A stretch of DNA of 64,000 bases. It comes from Candidatus Kryptobacter tengchongensis (GTDB lineage: Bacteria; Bacteroidota; Ignavibacteria; Kryptoniales; Kryptoniaceae). The notes beneath the pieces are model-generated. The model did no database searches, was not told where the DNA came from, and saw only the letters and a list, made by a program, of their open reading frames with translations. This document shows, piece after piece, positions 1 to 10,087 of this stretch (position 1 is its first letter; every line of letters starts with the position of its first letter). A program made the translations under genes and the position numbers. Location: positions 31,949 to 95,948 of the forward strand of contig FAON01000016.1 of the NCBI GenBank assembly GCA_001485605.1, in the 5' to 3' direction.

Positions 1-789
1 GGAGTTATAAGCGCAATTGTTGGCAAACCAGCTTTTAAAATAGATGAAGAACATGGCAGGGAAAAATTGATGATTTTGAGAAAAGGTGAATCTCAGGCAA
101 ATGTGTTTGTCAAATTTGAAATTTTTGAGCCAGGGGACAAGTCAGCCAAGATGAGAATTAAGGTTATTAATAATGAAGAAAGATTGCGGGGAATTCAAAT
201 TGAGCTTAAAACTTCTATTTTGCAGAGAATAGATGATATCTGGAAAATGCCCGATGCGGTTGGCTTAAATTTTGTTTGGACAATAAACCAATCTAATAAG
301 CTGGTTATTCTCATCTACGCCGATGGTGGAAAGTATTTTAAAGCTGGCGAAAGTGTGCTTTTAACAATTCTTATTCCAGGATTAACAATAGAGCAATTAA
401 TTGAAGCAGAGCCAGTTATAATTTCAAGCGTTGGTAATGTAAGCAAGATCGCAATGTTTGAGGTTTCAAACGCGAATTTGAATGAGTTGCCATCTGAGTA
501 TAAGTTGTATCCGAATTATCCAAACCCATTTAATTCTGAGACAGTTGTTAAGTTTGATCTCCCTGAATATTCAAGCGTAAGGTTGATTATATGGGATGTG
601 TTAGGTAGAAGGGTTAGAACTTTGATTGATGGGAATGTTGATCCAGGGCATAAAGTTGTCAGCTGGGATGGGAGAGACGATTTTGGGATACAGATGAGCT
701 CAGGGGTATATTTCATCACTATGTTTGCAACTTCGCTTGATGGGGGTAGGGAGTTTAAGGGGGTTAGAAAAATTTTGCTTATCAAGTGA
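1..789 (+). CDS. C-terminal part of a T9SS-sorted secreted protein (5' partial)
   Basis: The reading frame is open from the first base of the window, so the gene starts upstream and only about 262 C-terminal residues are seen. A beta-rich segment of the cohesin or Ig-like kind is followed by a linker and a C-terminal FlgD-like/T9SS type A sorting domain. That domain shows YPNPFN, a strand around VRLIIWDVLGRRV, then SWDGRD and SSGVYFITMFA, and a basic end (KILLIK). In the Bacteroidota-Ignavibacteria lineage such domains send proteins through the type IX secretion system to the surface. The full function cannot be told because the N-terminus is missing. ATG and TTG codons near base 67 are internal, not starts. 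Confident for the sorting domain, unknown for the rest. Confidence 0.8.
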   Translation, partial: GVISAIVGKPAFKIDEEHGREKLMILRKGESQANVFVKFEIFEPGDKSAKMRIKVINNEERLRGIQIELKTSILQRIDDIWKMPDAVGLNFVWTINQSNKLVILIYADGGKYFKAGESVLLTILIPGLTIEQLIEAEPVIISSVGNVSKIAMFEVSNANLNELPSEYKLYPNYPNPFNSETVVKFDLPEYSSVRLIIWDVLGRRVRTLIDGNVDPGHKVVSWDGRDDFGIQMSSGVYFITMFATSLDGGREFKGVRKILLIK

Positions 790-869
790 TCTTGTTTATC
801 TTTTTTTGTTTTATTAACTTTTGAATGAAGATAGTAATTTCACGCAGGTAAAATTTGTAATAGTTAATC

Positions 870-1502
870 ATGTTGAAATACTTCACTGCGTTTTTGCTTG
901 GCTATTTGTTTGGGTCAATCCCGACTGCTTTTATACTTGTTAAGTTATTTAAGAGGATTGACATCCGCAGGGCAGGAAGTGGAAATGTTGGGGCTTTGAA
1001 TGCGTATGAGGTTACAGGTTCAGCCTTAATTGGGATTGTGGTTTTAGTTGTTGATGTTTTAAAGGGTTTTTTCGCTGTTAAAATTTGTCAGGATTTGTTT
1101 GCGAATGATTCAATTGTGGTTTTAATTTCAGGTGCTTCATCTGTTCTTGGTCATAATTTTTCTGTTTGGATAAGTTTCTATGGTGGGCGTGGGCTTGCTA
1201 CTTCGGTTGGTGTTTTTATGGCTGTGAATCCTTCATTGATTTTTATTTGGTGTATTCTGTGGTTAATCGCTTATGCAAAAATTCAAAATGTTCACGCTGG
1301 AAATATATGGGCAACTATTTTTACCCCTTTGGTTATCGCTCCAGTTGTTAGATTTTTTAATTCGTTTAGCCGTATAAATACGAGCAATGAGAATTTTATC
1401 CTTTTTGTAATTTTAATTTCGCTGTTAATTTTCATCAAACATTTTAAGCCACTTGTTCAACTTTTCAGAGAGAGAAAAATTTTAAAAAATAAATTTCGGT
1501 AA
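870..1502 (+). CDS. plsY: Acyl-phosphate:glycerol-3-phosphate acyltransferase PlsY
   Basis: Integral membrane enzyme that moves an acyl group from acyl-phosphate to glycerol-3-phosphate, the first step of phospholipid synthesis in most bacteria. The 210 residues are the usual PlsY length. Family motifs are GSIPTAF near residue 15, GSGNVGALN at 36-44 (usual form GSGNxGATN), GHNF at 94-97 and GGRGLATS at 105-112 (usual form GGKGVAT). Several hydrophobic helices fit the multi-pass topology. The stop lies 4 bases before the htrA-type gene, so the two are probably co-transcribed, and purB follows by overlap. Confidence 0.93.
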   Translation: MLKYFTAFLLGYLFGSIPTAFILVKLFKRIDIRRAGSGNVGALNAYEVTGSALIGIVVLVVDVLKGFFAVKICQDLFANDSIVVLISGASSVLGHNFSVWISFYGGRGLATSVGVFMAVNPSLIFIWCILWLIAYAKIQNVHAGNIWATIFTPLVIAPVVRFFNSFSRINTSNENFILFVILISLLIFIKHFKPLVQLFRERKILKNKFR

Positions 1503-1506
1503 AGCG

Positions 1507-2718
1507 ATGTTTAAAGGTGCGAGGAAAGGTTTTCTCTTTTTTGGCTTTTTATCTGTTTTGTTGATAGGTATGCTCGTTGGATATTCTATAAACTCGCTCA
1601 CTGCAAGCGTGAATCATAATAATTCTCATTCAGTTGAAGGAAAAGTTTATAGTGAGTCAAATCATCTTGAAGTTTCACATTATGATGTTACGCAGAATGT
1701 TTATGATGCGAGGCATAATGCAATTACAAAAGCAGTTGCGAAGGCAAGTCCTGCTGTCGTTGGTATAAATGTGACCGCAATTGAGGAATACACCGATCCT
1801 TTCTTTAGATTTTTTGAGGACGATCCATTTTTCAGATACTTCTTTGGTGATAGGTTCAAATATCGTGTCCCTGTTAGAAGTCTTGGTTCAGGGTTTATAA
1901 TCTCGCCCGATGGTTATATAGTTACAAATGAACATGTAATCGGGAATGCAAGAGAAATTGTTGTAACTCTTTCAACTGGAGAAAAATATAAAGCAAGGCT
2001 TGTGGGTAAAGACCCTGTATCTGATATCGCTGTTTTAAAAATTGATGTAAAGGAGAAATTGCCATATCTTGTATTTGGAAATTCTGATGATGTTATAATT
2101 GGTGAATGGGCAATTGCGATGGGGAATCCATTTGGTTTATTTGAACTTGGGAATAAGCCGACCGTTACGGTTGGAGTGATAAGTGCGGTTAAAATGAACC
2201 TTCACTCGGTTGGGGGAAGGATTTATAAAGATATGATTCAAACCGATGCAGCAATTAACAGTGGGAACAGCGGTGGACCGCTTTTGAATGCATTGGGTGA
2301 GGTGATAGGGATTAACACTGTTATTTATACCCCAAATCAGGGAAATGTTGGGGTTGGATTTGCAATCCCGATAAACAGAGCTAAAGTTATAATTGATGAA
2401 CTTATCAAGAAGGGGAAGATTGAGCGTGATTTCAGAATTGGGATGAGAGTTCAAACCCTTGATGAGAACTTAGCGAAGTATTTTAATCTTTCAAAAACAG
2501 AAGGAGTTATAGTTACTGATGTAGCTTCAGGAAGCCCGGCGCAAAAAGCTGGACTTAAAGAGGGTGATTTAATTATTGAAGTTAATGGTGAACCGATAAA
2601 GGATGAACAAAGCTTGATTGAGATAATTCAGATGGCGAAGGTTGGTGATGTTTTAAGTTTCAAAGTGATAAGAGATGGGAAAGAGGTTATAATTAAAATG
2701 AAACTTGAAAAGGCATAA
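1507..2718 (+). CDS. HtrA/DegQ-type periplasmic serine protease with one PDZ domain
   Basis: Envelope quality-control protease of family S1C. An N-terminal hydrophobic segment (about residues 10-29) anchors or exports it. A low-complexity stretch follows, then a trypsin-like domain with the complete triad: His143 (TNEHV), Asp173 (SDIAVLK) and Ser255 (GNSGGP). One PDZ domain fills about residues 300-400 ([13 protein letters not shown]). At 403 residues it has the DegS/single-PDZ layout rather than the two-PDZ DegP layout. The DPFFRFF/DPFFRYF region near residue 90 is typical of the LA loop in this family. Its stop overlaps the purB start by one base (TAATG), which implies translational coupling. 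Confidence 0.92.
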   Translation: MFKGARKGFLFFGFLSVLLIGMLVGYSINSLTASVNHNNSHSVEGKVYSESNHLEVSHYDVTQNVYDARHNAITKAVAKASPAVVGINVTAIEEYTDPFFRFFEDDPFFRYFFGDRFKYRVPVRSLGSGFIISPDGYIVTNEHVIGNAREIVVTLSTGEKYKARLVGKDPVSDIAVLKIDVKEKLPYLVFGNSDDVIIGEWAIAMGNPFGLFELGNKPTVTVGVISAVKMNLHSVGGRIYKDMIQTDAAINSGNSGGPLLNALGEVIGINTVIYTPNQGNVGVGFAIPINRAKVIIDELIKKGKIERDFRIGMRVQTLDENLAKYFNLSKTEGVIVTDVASGSPAQKAGLKEGDLIIEVNGEPIKDEQSLIEIIQMAKVGDVLSFKVIRDGKEVIIKMKLEKA

Positions 2719-4022
2719 TGATCCCGAGATATACAAGACCTGAAATGGAAAAGATATGGTCGGATGAAAACAAGTTTAACATCTGGCTTCAAATTGAGAT
2801 ACTTGCTGTTGAAGCGCATTCAAAACTTGGGCTTGTTCCAGAGTCGGCGGTTGAAGAGATAAAGAATAAAGCAAGATTTGATGTTAAAAGAATTCTTGAA
2901 ATTGAAGCAAAGGTAAAGCATGATGTTGTTGCTTTTTTGACAAGTGTTTCTGAAAGTGTTGGCGATGTCTCAAAGTATATACATTATGGGATGACCTCTT
3001 CAGATGTTCTTGATACTTGTCTTGCAGTTCAAATGAAACAAGCCGGGGAAATTATACTTGATGACCTTGAGAAATTATCTCAGGTTTTAAGAGAAAAGGC
3101 AATCAAGCACAAATATACTATAATGATTGGGCGAACACATGGTGTTCACGCTGAGCCGATAACTCTTGGTTTTAAATTTGCGCTTTGGTTTGAGGAGACA
3201 AAGAGAAACATTGATAGAATGAAAAGGGCAGTTGAAAATATATCTTATGGTAAAATTGCTGGCGCAGTTGGAACTTATGATAATGTTAACCCTTTTGTTG
3301 AAAAATATGTCTGTGAAAAACTTGGTTTGAAGGTTGAGCCAGTTTCAACGCAGATAATCCAAAGGGACAGGCATGCTGAATATCTAACGACGCTTGCCAT
3401 CATTGCTTCATCGCTTGAGAAATTTGCAACTGAGATAAGACATCTTCAAAGAACCGAGGTCCTTGAAGCGGAAGAGTATTTTTCCGAGGGACAGAAAGGT
3501 TCATCCGCCATGCCACATAAGCGAAATCCGGTAAGATGTGAGAGAATATCCGGGCTTGCGAGGGTTGTGAGAGCAAATGCTCTTGCTTCGCTTGAAAATA
3601 TAACACTTTGGCATGAAAGAGATATATCTCATTCTTCGGTTGAAAGAATAATTATTCCTGATAGCACAACAATTGTTGATTTCATGTTAAATGAGATGAT
3701 TGACATAATTGACAAACTTCTTATTTACCCTGATAGAATGTTGAAAAATTTGAGTTTGACAAATGGTTTGATTTTTTCTCAAAAGGTTTTGCTTGCTTTG
3801 ATTGAAAAGGGGTTAACACGGGAAAAAGCGTATGAACTTGTTCAAAGGAACGCAATGAAATGCTGGAAGACAGGGGAAAGGTTTGCTGAACTTTTAAAGA
3901 GAGATCCCGATGTTTCAATGTATATGAGCGATATGGAAATTGAAAAAATCTTTGATTATGGAAGTGTCCTTGAGAAAATTGACTTTATCTTTGAGAGAAT
4001 CGGAATTGAAAAGCAAAGTTAA
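2718..4022 (+). CDS. purB: Adenylosuccinate lyase
   Basis: Catalyses two steps of purine synthesis: SAICAR to AICAR plus fumarate, and adenylosuccinate to AMP plus fumarate. The 434 residues match the short bacterial PurB type. The fumarase/aspartase-superfamily signature [11 protein letters not shown] lies at residues 261-271, with the catalytic Ser in the flexible loop. The conserved [12 protein letters not shown] and [10 protein letters not shown] blocks are also present. The ATG shares its A with the upstream stop, so it is translated with the protease gene. It is followed by about 300 bases holding only a decayed reading frame. Confidence 0.96.
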   Translation: MIPRYTRPEMEKIWSDENKFNIWLQIEILAVEAHSKLGLVPESAVEEIKNKARFDVKRILEIEAKVKHDVVAFLTSVSESVGDVSKYIHYGMTSSDVLDTCLAVQMKQAGEIILDDLEKLSQVLREKAIKHKYTIMIGRTHGVHAEPITLGFKFALWFEETKRNIDRMKRAVENISYGKIAGAVGTYDNVNPFVEKYVCEKLGLKVEPVSTQIIQRDRHAEYLTTLAIIASSLEKFATEIRHLQRTEVLEAEEYFSEGQKGSSAMPHKRNPVRCERISGLARVVRANALASLENITLWHERDISHSSVERIIIPDSTTIVDFMLNEMIDIIDKLLIYPDRMLKNLSLTNGLIFSQKVLLALIEKGLTREKAYELVQRNAMKCWKTGERFAELLKRDPDVSMYMSDMEIEKIFDYGSVLEKIDFIFERIGIEKQS

Positions 4023-4279
4023 ATTTCCCTGTGTATTTTTTGCGGATTGACAGTGGTGAACTTAAACCAGAAGTTGTTGAAAAGTTAAGGAAAATCTTTA
4101 AATGTAAGAAAAAGTTTTTAAGTCGTAATGAATTCCAGAAGAAATTAGAAGAATCTTTACATGCTGAAACTATCTTTATGTGAGAAATCTTTGCCGATGA
4201 ATGGAAGGATAAGTTTAGTAAGATTGGAGATCACAGAGACTCGGTTGATGGGAGATGGAAATTATCTCAATTCGCTTGA
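4022..4279 (+). pseudogene. Decayed ORF of unknown family with in-frame TGA
   Basis: The 306-base gap between purB and the aldehyde dehydrogenase gene is open in one frame for about 85 codons except for a single TGA at 4181-4183, and ends with TGA at 4277-4279. The translation looks like coding sequence: a charged helical part (VEKLRKIFKCKKKFLS, EFQKKLEES), then after the stop EIFADEWKDKF and DSVDGRWKLSQFA. No ATG or clear ribosome binding site starts it; GTG at 4031 or TTG at 4040 are possible. I do not recognise the family. It may be the remnant of a small gene inactivated by a point mutation. Confidence 0.4.
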
Positions 4280-4328
4280 TTTAACATAGAGGTGAAATTT
4301 ACAAGTAAAACAAAAAGGAGAAACTGAC

Positions 4329-5822
4329 ATGTCGGAAGTCTTCAAAAATTACATCAATGGTAAATGGGTTGATGCAAAATCTGGAAAGACATTTGAGAAC
4401 AGAAATCCTGCTAATTGGGATGACTTAATTGGTGTGTTCCCGAAATCAGGACCTGAGGATGTTGAGGAGGCTGTGAAAGCAGCAAGAAAGGCATATCAAT
4501 CTTGGCGGCTTGTTCCGCCACCCAAAAGAGCTGATATAATTAAAAAAGCTGCTGATCTTCTTGTTCAAAGGAAAGAGGAAATTGCGCGTGAGATGACCCG
4601 AGAGATGGGCAAAATTTTGCTTGAAACGCGCGGTGATGTTCAAGAGGGAATTGATACGGGATACTACGCAGCTGGTGAAGGTAGAAGATTGTTCAGTTAT
4701 ACAACCACATCTGAATTGCCAAATAAATTTGCTATGGCTATTCGTCTTCCAGTTGGGGTTGCTGGAGTTATAACACCGTGGAACTTTCCTATGGCAATTC
4801 CAACTTGGAAAATTTTCCCTGCACTCGTTGCTGGAAACACTGTTGTATTTAAACCTGCCTCTGATACCCCAAAAACAGCAACGACGCTTGTTCAAATTCT
4901 TGAAGAGGCTGGTATTCCCGAAGGTGTTGTCAATCTTGTCCATGGCGGTGGAACTGATGTCGGAATGGCAATTGTAAAACATCCAGATGTTGATTTGATA
5001 AGTTTCACAGGTTCAACAGCGGTTGGAAAGATCATCTCAAAAGAATCTTCTGATACGTTAAAGCGCGTTTCACTTGAGATGGGCGGAAAAAATGCTCAAA
5101 TAGTTCTTGAAGATGCAAATCTTGAACTTGCGCTTGATGGCGTTCTTTGGGGTGCTTTTGGAACTGCGGGGCAAAGATGCACTGCAACAAGCAGGTTAAT
5201 TTTACACGAGGCGATTTATGACCAGTTCATTGAAATGCTTGTTGAAAGAGTTAAAAAGCTAAAAGTTGGAAACGGGCTTGATGAATCAACAGAAATGGGT
5301 CCAGTTATAAATGAAGCCCAACTTAACAAAATTCACCAATATGTTGAGATTGGAAAACAGGAAGGCGCTAAGCTATTAATAGGTGGACATAGATTAACGG
5401 GTGGGGAATATGATAAAGGTTGGTTTTATGCACCGACGATTTTCGTTGATGTTCATCCGAAGATGAGAATCGCACAAGAAGAAATTTTTGGACCGGTGCT
5501 TTCTGTGATAAAAGTCAAATCGTTTGAAGAAGCAATTGAGGTTATAAATGATAGCACCTATGGATTGTCCTCCTCAATTTATACGAGAGATGTGAATAAG
5601 GCGTTTAAGGCTATAAGAGATATTCAAGCTGGGATCACATATATCAATGCTCCAACAATTGGGGCTGAAACTCATCTTCCTTTCGGTGGTGTGAAGCAAA
5701 CCGGCAATGGGCACCGTGAGGGTGGGTGGACGGTGTTTGACTTCTTTACCGAGATAAAGACAGTGTATGTTGACTACAGCGATAAATTGCAAAGAGCACA
5801 AATTGATACTTATAAAGAGTGA
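4329..5822 (+). CDS. NAD(P)-dependent aldehyde dehydrogenase
   Basis: Oxidises an aldehyde to the acid in the cytoplasm. The 497 residues carry the ALDH features: ITPWNFP near residue 150 (oxyanion Asn), FTGSTAVGK (NAD binding), general base Glu250 in LEMGGKN, catalytic Cys284 in AGQRCTATS and EEIFGPV near residue 385. The sequence resembles the group with alpha-ketoglutarate-semialdehyde and related semialdehyde dehydrogenases, but the substrate cannot be set from sequence. A good ribosome binding site (AAGGAG) sits 9 bases before the ATG. The gene stands alone and ends at a strong intrinsic terminator. Confidence 0.92.
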   Translation: MSEVFKNYINGKWVDAKSGKTFENRNPANWDDLIGVFPKSGPEDVEEAVKAARKAYQSWRLVPPPKRADIIKKAADLLVQRKEEIAREMTREMGKILLETRGDVQEGIDTGYYAAGEGRRLFSYTTTSELPNKFAMAIRLPVGVAGVITPWNFPMAIPTWKIFPALVAGNTVVFKPASDTPKTATTLVQILEEAGIPEGVVNLVHGGGTDVGMAIVKHPDVDLISFTGSTAVGKIISKESSDTLKRVSLEMGGKNAQIVLEDANLELALDGVLWGAFGTAGQRCTATSRLILHEAIYDQFIEMLVERVKKLKVGNGLDESTEMGPVINEAQLNKIHQYVEIGKQEGAKLLIGGHRLTGGEYDKGWFYAPTIFVDVHPKMRIAQEEIFGPVLSVIKVKSFEEAIEVINDSTYGLSSSIYTRDVNKAFKAIRDIQAGITYINAPTIGAETHLPFGGVKQTGNGHREGGWTVFDFFTEIKTVYVDYSDKLQRAQIDTYKE

Positions 5823-5828
5823 AGAAAT

Positions 5829-5855
5829 CGGGGGGTTGAACTGCCCCCGTTTTTC
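5829..5855 (+). terminator. Rho-independent terminator after the aldehyde dehydrogenase gene
   Basis: Six-pair GC stem (CGGGGG / CCCCCG) with a short loop containing TTGAACT, followed at once by a T-run, starting 7 bases after the stop codon. Confidence 0.88.
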
Positions 5856-5994
5856 TTGTTTATCTTGATAAATTACTTTTAATGTTTTATATTTGAACAA
5901 GAGGCGTGTAATCATGTCTTTTTTTCTTGAACTTTTCTGAGTTGGGCGGGAAAGGAGTTATTTAGTTTTTGCTTTATTAAATAATTTTTCAACT

Positions 5995-8900
5995 ATGACT
6001 GGAAAAGCGCTTGCAACTTTATTGGCATTTTTTCTTATCCTGATTACCGCAGGTTTGATTTATTTTAATGAACATGTGCTTATAAATAACTTTGAGAACT
6101 ATGCCCGTAGCAAAGTTGATGTCCTTCTCTCAAATTTAAAACATGAAATAGAAGCACACCTTGTTAAGGGTGAGGTTGATAATCTTTTTAAATTTATCAG
6201 TAGTTACAAAAATTTTCCAGATGTGAAGTTAATAGCGATATTTGATAGCGCTGGCAATCTTATGTTTTATGTGGGGGATAGAAATGAAATTTCCCTGAAT
6301 CTTTTACGCCAGCCAAATGTTTTAAGGTATAATCCTGATAAAAAACTTTATGAGATTTTTTCACCTGTTAAAGGTGAGAATGGGAATGTTGCAAATATCC
6401 TGCTTAAGGTAGAGGTCGTGCCATATAGAGAGCGTATAACAAAAACAAATCTGCTTATATTCAGTGTCATTGCTTTTATCATAATTTTGAGCTTCATTGG
6501 TATTGTGTCAAGTTTCAACCGTAGAATTATAAAGCCAGTTTCAAGGGTTTCAGGGCTTATGCAGGATATAGCGCGCGGGGTTTACAATGTTCAGCTTGAG
6601 GTTCCTCAATCATCTGAAATTCATGAGTTTGCCGAAAATTTCAATCAAATGGTTAAACTGCTTGATGAGAAAGAAAGACGCCTTGAAAAGCAAAAATCGC
6701 AATTTAAAATAATTTCTGAAATTTCACGGCTTGGGCTTGATATAAAATCCACTGATGAATTTTTCAAAAAGGTTGTGGAGCTTATAAGAGATGAATTCAA
6801 CTTCTTGAATGTTCTTTATTATGTTGTTGATTCATCAAAAAAATTAAGATTGGAGGCAATTTCAGGTTATCTTGAAAATTATATGGATGAAAATTACACC
6901 CTTGAAGTTGGTTATGGAATTCCCGGTTCCGCAGCTTTACTTGGCGATATGGTTGTTATAAACGATGTCTCAAAAAGTCCGCAGTTCATCCCACTTTATG
7001 AAGCCCCAATTCAATCTGAAATGGCTATACCTGTTAGAAAAAAAGGTAAAGTTGTTGGTGTTCTTGATATAAGTTCTGAAAAGGTAAACGCATTCACAGC
7101 TGAAGATGTTAGAGTTTTCAGAACTATATCCGAAACCATAACTGTAATACTTGAAAAGTTTGACTCAACGATGGAAAATATAAAATTGCTCTTCAAGCTT
7201 GAATCGGTTTATAAATTAACGCGTGATCTTGTCCTTGCAAAGGACATTGATAAAATTTTTGAAAACGCTGTCAAGATAATTTACTCTGTCCTTGGGAAAA
7301 AAGAAGTGGTAGTTGAAATTTATGAGAGAGTTGGGGATTTGCTCGTGATGAGAAGCATTTATGGCTCATTAAAAGAACCACTGCCATATGAATATGTTCA
7401 ATCAATTAATGAGGGGATAATTGGTAGAGCGGTAAAAGAAAAAAACTCAGTTTATATTCCTGATCTCATCTTAGAACCTGAAACGAAGAAATTTTATAAA
7501 ACCACATCTTCGGAAGTTGTAGTTCCGTTAATTGTAAACAATGAAGTTGTAGGCATTATAAACTGTGAATCCGAGGGGATAAATGCCTTTGATAATGTTG
7601 ATATCCTTGTCCTCCAGACAATTGCAGATATGCTTTCAATAGCAATTCAAAATGCAAATATGTATCAGAAGATCTATGAATCGGAAAGCAAGTACAAAAC
7701 TATATTTGAGAATTCAAGCGAGGCAATTTTTAGAATTGATCAGGCGGGTAAATTTATTGAGGTTAACCCTGCTTTTGTTAAAATTTTCGGTTTCGCGCTG
7801 GAAGATAAGATCAATCTTTATGATTTATTTGTCTCTGATGAGACTGCTTCAAAATTCAAAATGGAAATTTCAACCCACGGGTATATTTCTGGATTTGATG
7901 CGCAGTTGAAGAATAAGTTTGGTGATGTTTTGAGTGTTAAAATTTCTCTGAGAAGCTCGGGTGAGAATTATTACGATGGGGTTATAGTTGATTTGACTGA
8001 ATATTTAAAGATGAAGGATAAGATTTATGAGGCAGATAAACTTCGTGGGCTTGCGCAAATAGCTGGGGGGATGGCGCATGAGTTTAACAACATATTTGCT
8101 GGAATCCTTGGCTCAGCTCAACTTATAAAGATGAAATTCCCCAAAGAGGATAAAACATATCATTGGGCTGATATAATTGAAAGAGCAACGGTTAGAGGTG
8201 CTGAACTTGTTAAAAAATTAATAGGATATGCAAGAGGTGGGAAATTTAGAGTTTCAAATTTGAATTTGAACGAACTTATAATTGAAACACTTCAAGGTTT
8301 CAGTCCAATTGAAAAAATTGCCATCAAAACCGAGTTTGAGCCTGCGATACCAGAGATTTCGGGTGACCGTGAACAGATAATTCAAGTTTTATATAACATA
8401 ATTCAAAATGGAATTGAAGCTATGGAAAACGGTGGGAGTTTGATTATAAAAACAGATTATGGATGGTTTGATGAAAAAAGTGTAAGTGACCCCGAATTTG
8501 TCGCTGGGGAATATGTTCATGTTTCAATAGAAGATACAGGAACTGGGATGACTGAAGAGATTAAAAGCAAAATTTTTGAACCATTTTTTACAACCAAAAG
8601 GGCAATGGGGAAAAGTGGGCTTGGGTTGTCAATGGCTTACGGTGTTATTAAAAGCCATGGTGGATATATAACTGTATCAAGCACCCCGGGAAAGGGTTCA
8701 AAGTTTGATATATTTCTACCGGCTTTGAATAGTAAAACTATTGATAAGGAAATCCCAAAAACAGAAATGGCAAAATCAAGGTTAAAGATCCTGATAGTTG
8801 ACGATGAAAAATTTATTAGAATGAGCCTTGCTGAGTTTCTCAACGAACTTGGGCATGAGGTACTTCAAGCAGGAGACGGGATTGAAGCGATGAAGATTTA

Positions 8901-9156
8901 CAGGGAAAAGAAAGATGAAATTGACCTTGTCATACTTGATGTTACAATGCCATTTATGGACGGATTTGAAGTTTTCAAAGAGATTAAGGAGTTGAATAAA
9001 GACGTGAAAGTTATACTTACATCGGGATTTTCTTCGGAGAGGAAAATTATGGATTTAATCTCCGTTGAGAAAAATTTAAGGTATGTTCAAAAACCATACC
9101 GTGTTGAAGAAATTGAAAAAGCTATAAATAGTTTGTTTAGAGAAGGTCAAGTATAA
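5995..9156 (+). CDS. Hybrid sensor histidine kinase (HAMP-GAF-GAF-PAS-kinase-receiver)
   Basis: Membrane-bound two-component sensor of 1053 residues. Order: membrane helix (about 5-27), periplasmic sensor region, second helix (about 150-177), HAMP, two GAF domains (about 245-390 and 410-555), PAS (about 560-680), histidine kinase with phospho-acceptor His695 in GGMAHEFNN, and ATPase domain with N-box (NIIQNGIEAM), DTGTGM and SGLGLSM. A C-terminal receiver follows, with VDDE and phospho-acceptor Asp982 in VILDVTMP. No response regulator or output gene lies nearby, so the final target is unknown. The ATG at 5995 lacks a clear ribosome binding site. Its 3' end overlaps the converging ppx gene by 20 bases. 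Confidence 0.92.
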   Translation: MTGKALATLLAFFLILITAGLIYFNEHVLINNFENYARSKVDVLLSNLKHEIEAHLVKGEVDNLFKFISSYKNFPDVKLIAIFDSAGNLMFYVGDRNEISLNLLRQPNVLRYNPDKKLYEIFSPVKGENGNVANILLKVEVVPYRERITKTNLLIFSVIAFIIILSFIGIVSSFNRRIIKPVSRVSGLMQDIARGVYNVQLEVPQSSEIHEFAENFNQMVKLLDEKERRLEKQKSQFKIISEISRLGLDIKSTDEFFKKVVELIRDEFNFLNVLYYVVDSSKKLRLEAISGYLENYMDENYTLEVGYGIPGSAALLGDMVVINDVSKSPQFIPLYEAPIQSEMAIPVRKKGKVVGVLDISSEKVNAFTAEDVRVFRTISETITVILEKFDSTMENIKLLFKLESVYKLTRDLVLAKDIDKIFENAVKIIYSVLGKKEVVVEIYERVGDLLVMRSIYGSLKEPLPYEYVQSINEGIIGRAVKEKNSVYIPDLILEPETKKFYKTTSSEVVVPLIVNNEVVGIINCESEGINAFDNVDILVLQTIADMLSIAIQNANMYQKIYESESKYKTIFENSSEAIFRIDQAGKFIEVNPAFVKIFGFALEDKINLYDLFVSDETASKFKMEISTHGYISGFDAQLKNKFGDVLSVKISLRSSGENYYDGVIVDLTEYLKMKDKIYEADKLRGLAQIAGGMAHEFNNIFAGILGSAQLIKMKFPKEDKTYHWADIIERATVRGAELVKKLIGYARGGKFRVSNLNLNELIIETLQGFSPIEKIAIKTEFEPAIPEISGDREQIIQVLYNIIQNGIEAMENGGSLIIKTDYGWFDEKSVSDPEFVAGEYVHVSIEDTGTGMTEEIKSKIFEPFFTTKRAMGKSGLGLSMAYGVIKSHGGYITVSSTPGKGSKFDIFLPALNSKTIDKEIPKTEMAKSRLKILIVDDEKFIRMSLAEFLNELGHEVLQAGDGIEAMKIYREKKDEIDLVILDVTMPFMDGFEVFKEIKELNKDVKVILTSGFSSERKIMDLISVEKNLRYVQKPYRVEEIEKAINSLFREGQV

Positions 9157-10087
9157 CGCCGTATCTTACTCCTCTATCGCTTGCGATAATTCTGCTAAAT
9201 TTAAACTTTTTCATAAATTCTCGCAGAATTAAAACTCCGGCGAAAATGACATCTTCCCTCCCTTTTGAAATTTGTGGGATTTTTTTGATTTCATCAATGC
9301 TAAATTTTTTAAATGTTTTATAGGCTTTTTCAATAGTTTCAAAAGCCATTTCGTGCATGTTAACTTTTTCTCCATTGTATGTTTCAAGTTTTAAATCATA
9401 GGCTGCAAGCGTTGTGATCGTTGCAGCGACGCCAATGAGAGTTGAGTTTTCAAAGTCAAAATCGCTTTCAATTTTTTTAAATTCTGTGTTTATGAAATTT
9501 TTTGCGTTGTTTATTTCCTTCTCAAGGGGTGGTGAATGTTCAAGAAATTTTTCGGTTATACGCACAGCCCCGATGTTAAGAGATTTAAATTGTTTTATCT
9601 CAAATCCATAACCGTTTATTATTTCCGTGCTACCTCCTCCGATATCAATGACGGTTATTTTTGAGTTTAAAATTTTTTCATCAAGTCCGCTTACTGCTCC
9701 AAGATATGTCAATCTTGCTTCTTCTTCACCAGATATGACTTTAATTTTAATTCCTGTCTTTTTAACTATGAATTCAATGAGTTCATCTTTATTTTTTGCA
9801 TCTCTTAAGGCACTTGTTCCGATGGCAATTATTTTATCAACATTAAATTTTTCAGCGATCGTTTTAAATTCAGATATTGCATTCAAAACTTTTCCGAAGG
9901 CTTCTTTTTGTATTAAGCCACTTGCATCAACATTTTTACCTAATCGTGCTATGAACTGGGCATTGTATAGGGGGATTATTTTATTATTTTTGATTTCGGC
10001 AATTAAAAGAAGAATTGTATTTGTTCCGATATCAATTGATGCAATTTTTGTGGGTTTATTTTCTCGCAACAGTTGCATACCATTCAT
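9137..10087 (-). CDS. ppx: Exopolyphosphatase / guanosine-pentaphosphatase family (Ppx/GppA)
   Basis: Member of the ASKHA-fold family that hydrolyses terminal phosphates from polyphosphate or converts pppGpp to ppGpp. The 316 residues correspond to the short form with only the two actin-like domains; the long HD-like C-terminal part of E. coli Ppx is absent. Visible motifs are the phosphate-1 loop IDIGTNT near residue 20 and the second phosphate loop VIDIGGGSTEII near residue 147. The gene begins 32 bases inside the 3' end of prmA, so the two are co-transcribed and probably coupled. Sequence alone does not separate Ppx from GppA activity. Confidence 0.88.
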   Translation of the reverse strand: MNGMQLLRENKPTKIASIDIGTNTILLLIAEIKNNKIIPLYNAQFIARLGKNVDASGLIQKEAFGKVLNAISEFKTIAEKFNVDKIIAIGTSALRDAKNKDELIEFIVKKTGIKIKVISGEEEARLTYLGAVSGLDEKILNSKITVIDIGGGSTEIINGYGFEIKQFKSLNIGAVRITEKFLEHSPPLEKEINNAKNFINTEFKKIESDFDFENSTLIGVAATITTLAAYDLKLETYNGEKVNMHEMAFETIEKAYKTFKKFSIDEIKKIPQISKGREDVIFAGVLILREFMKKFKFSRIIASDRGVRYGVILDLL

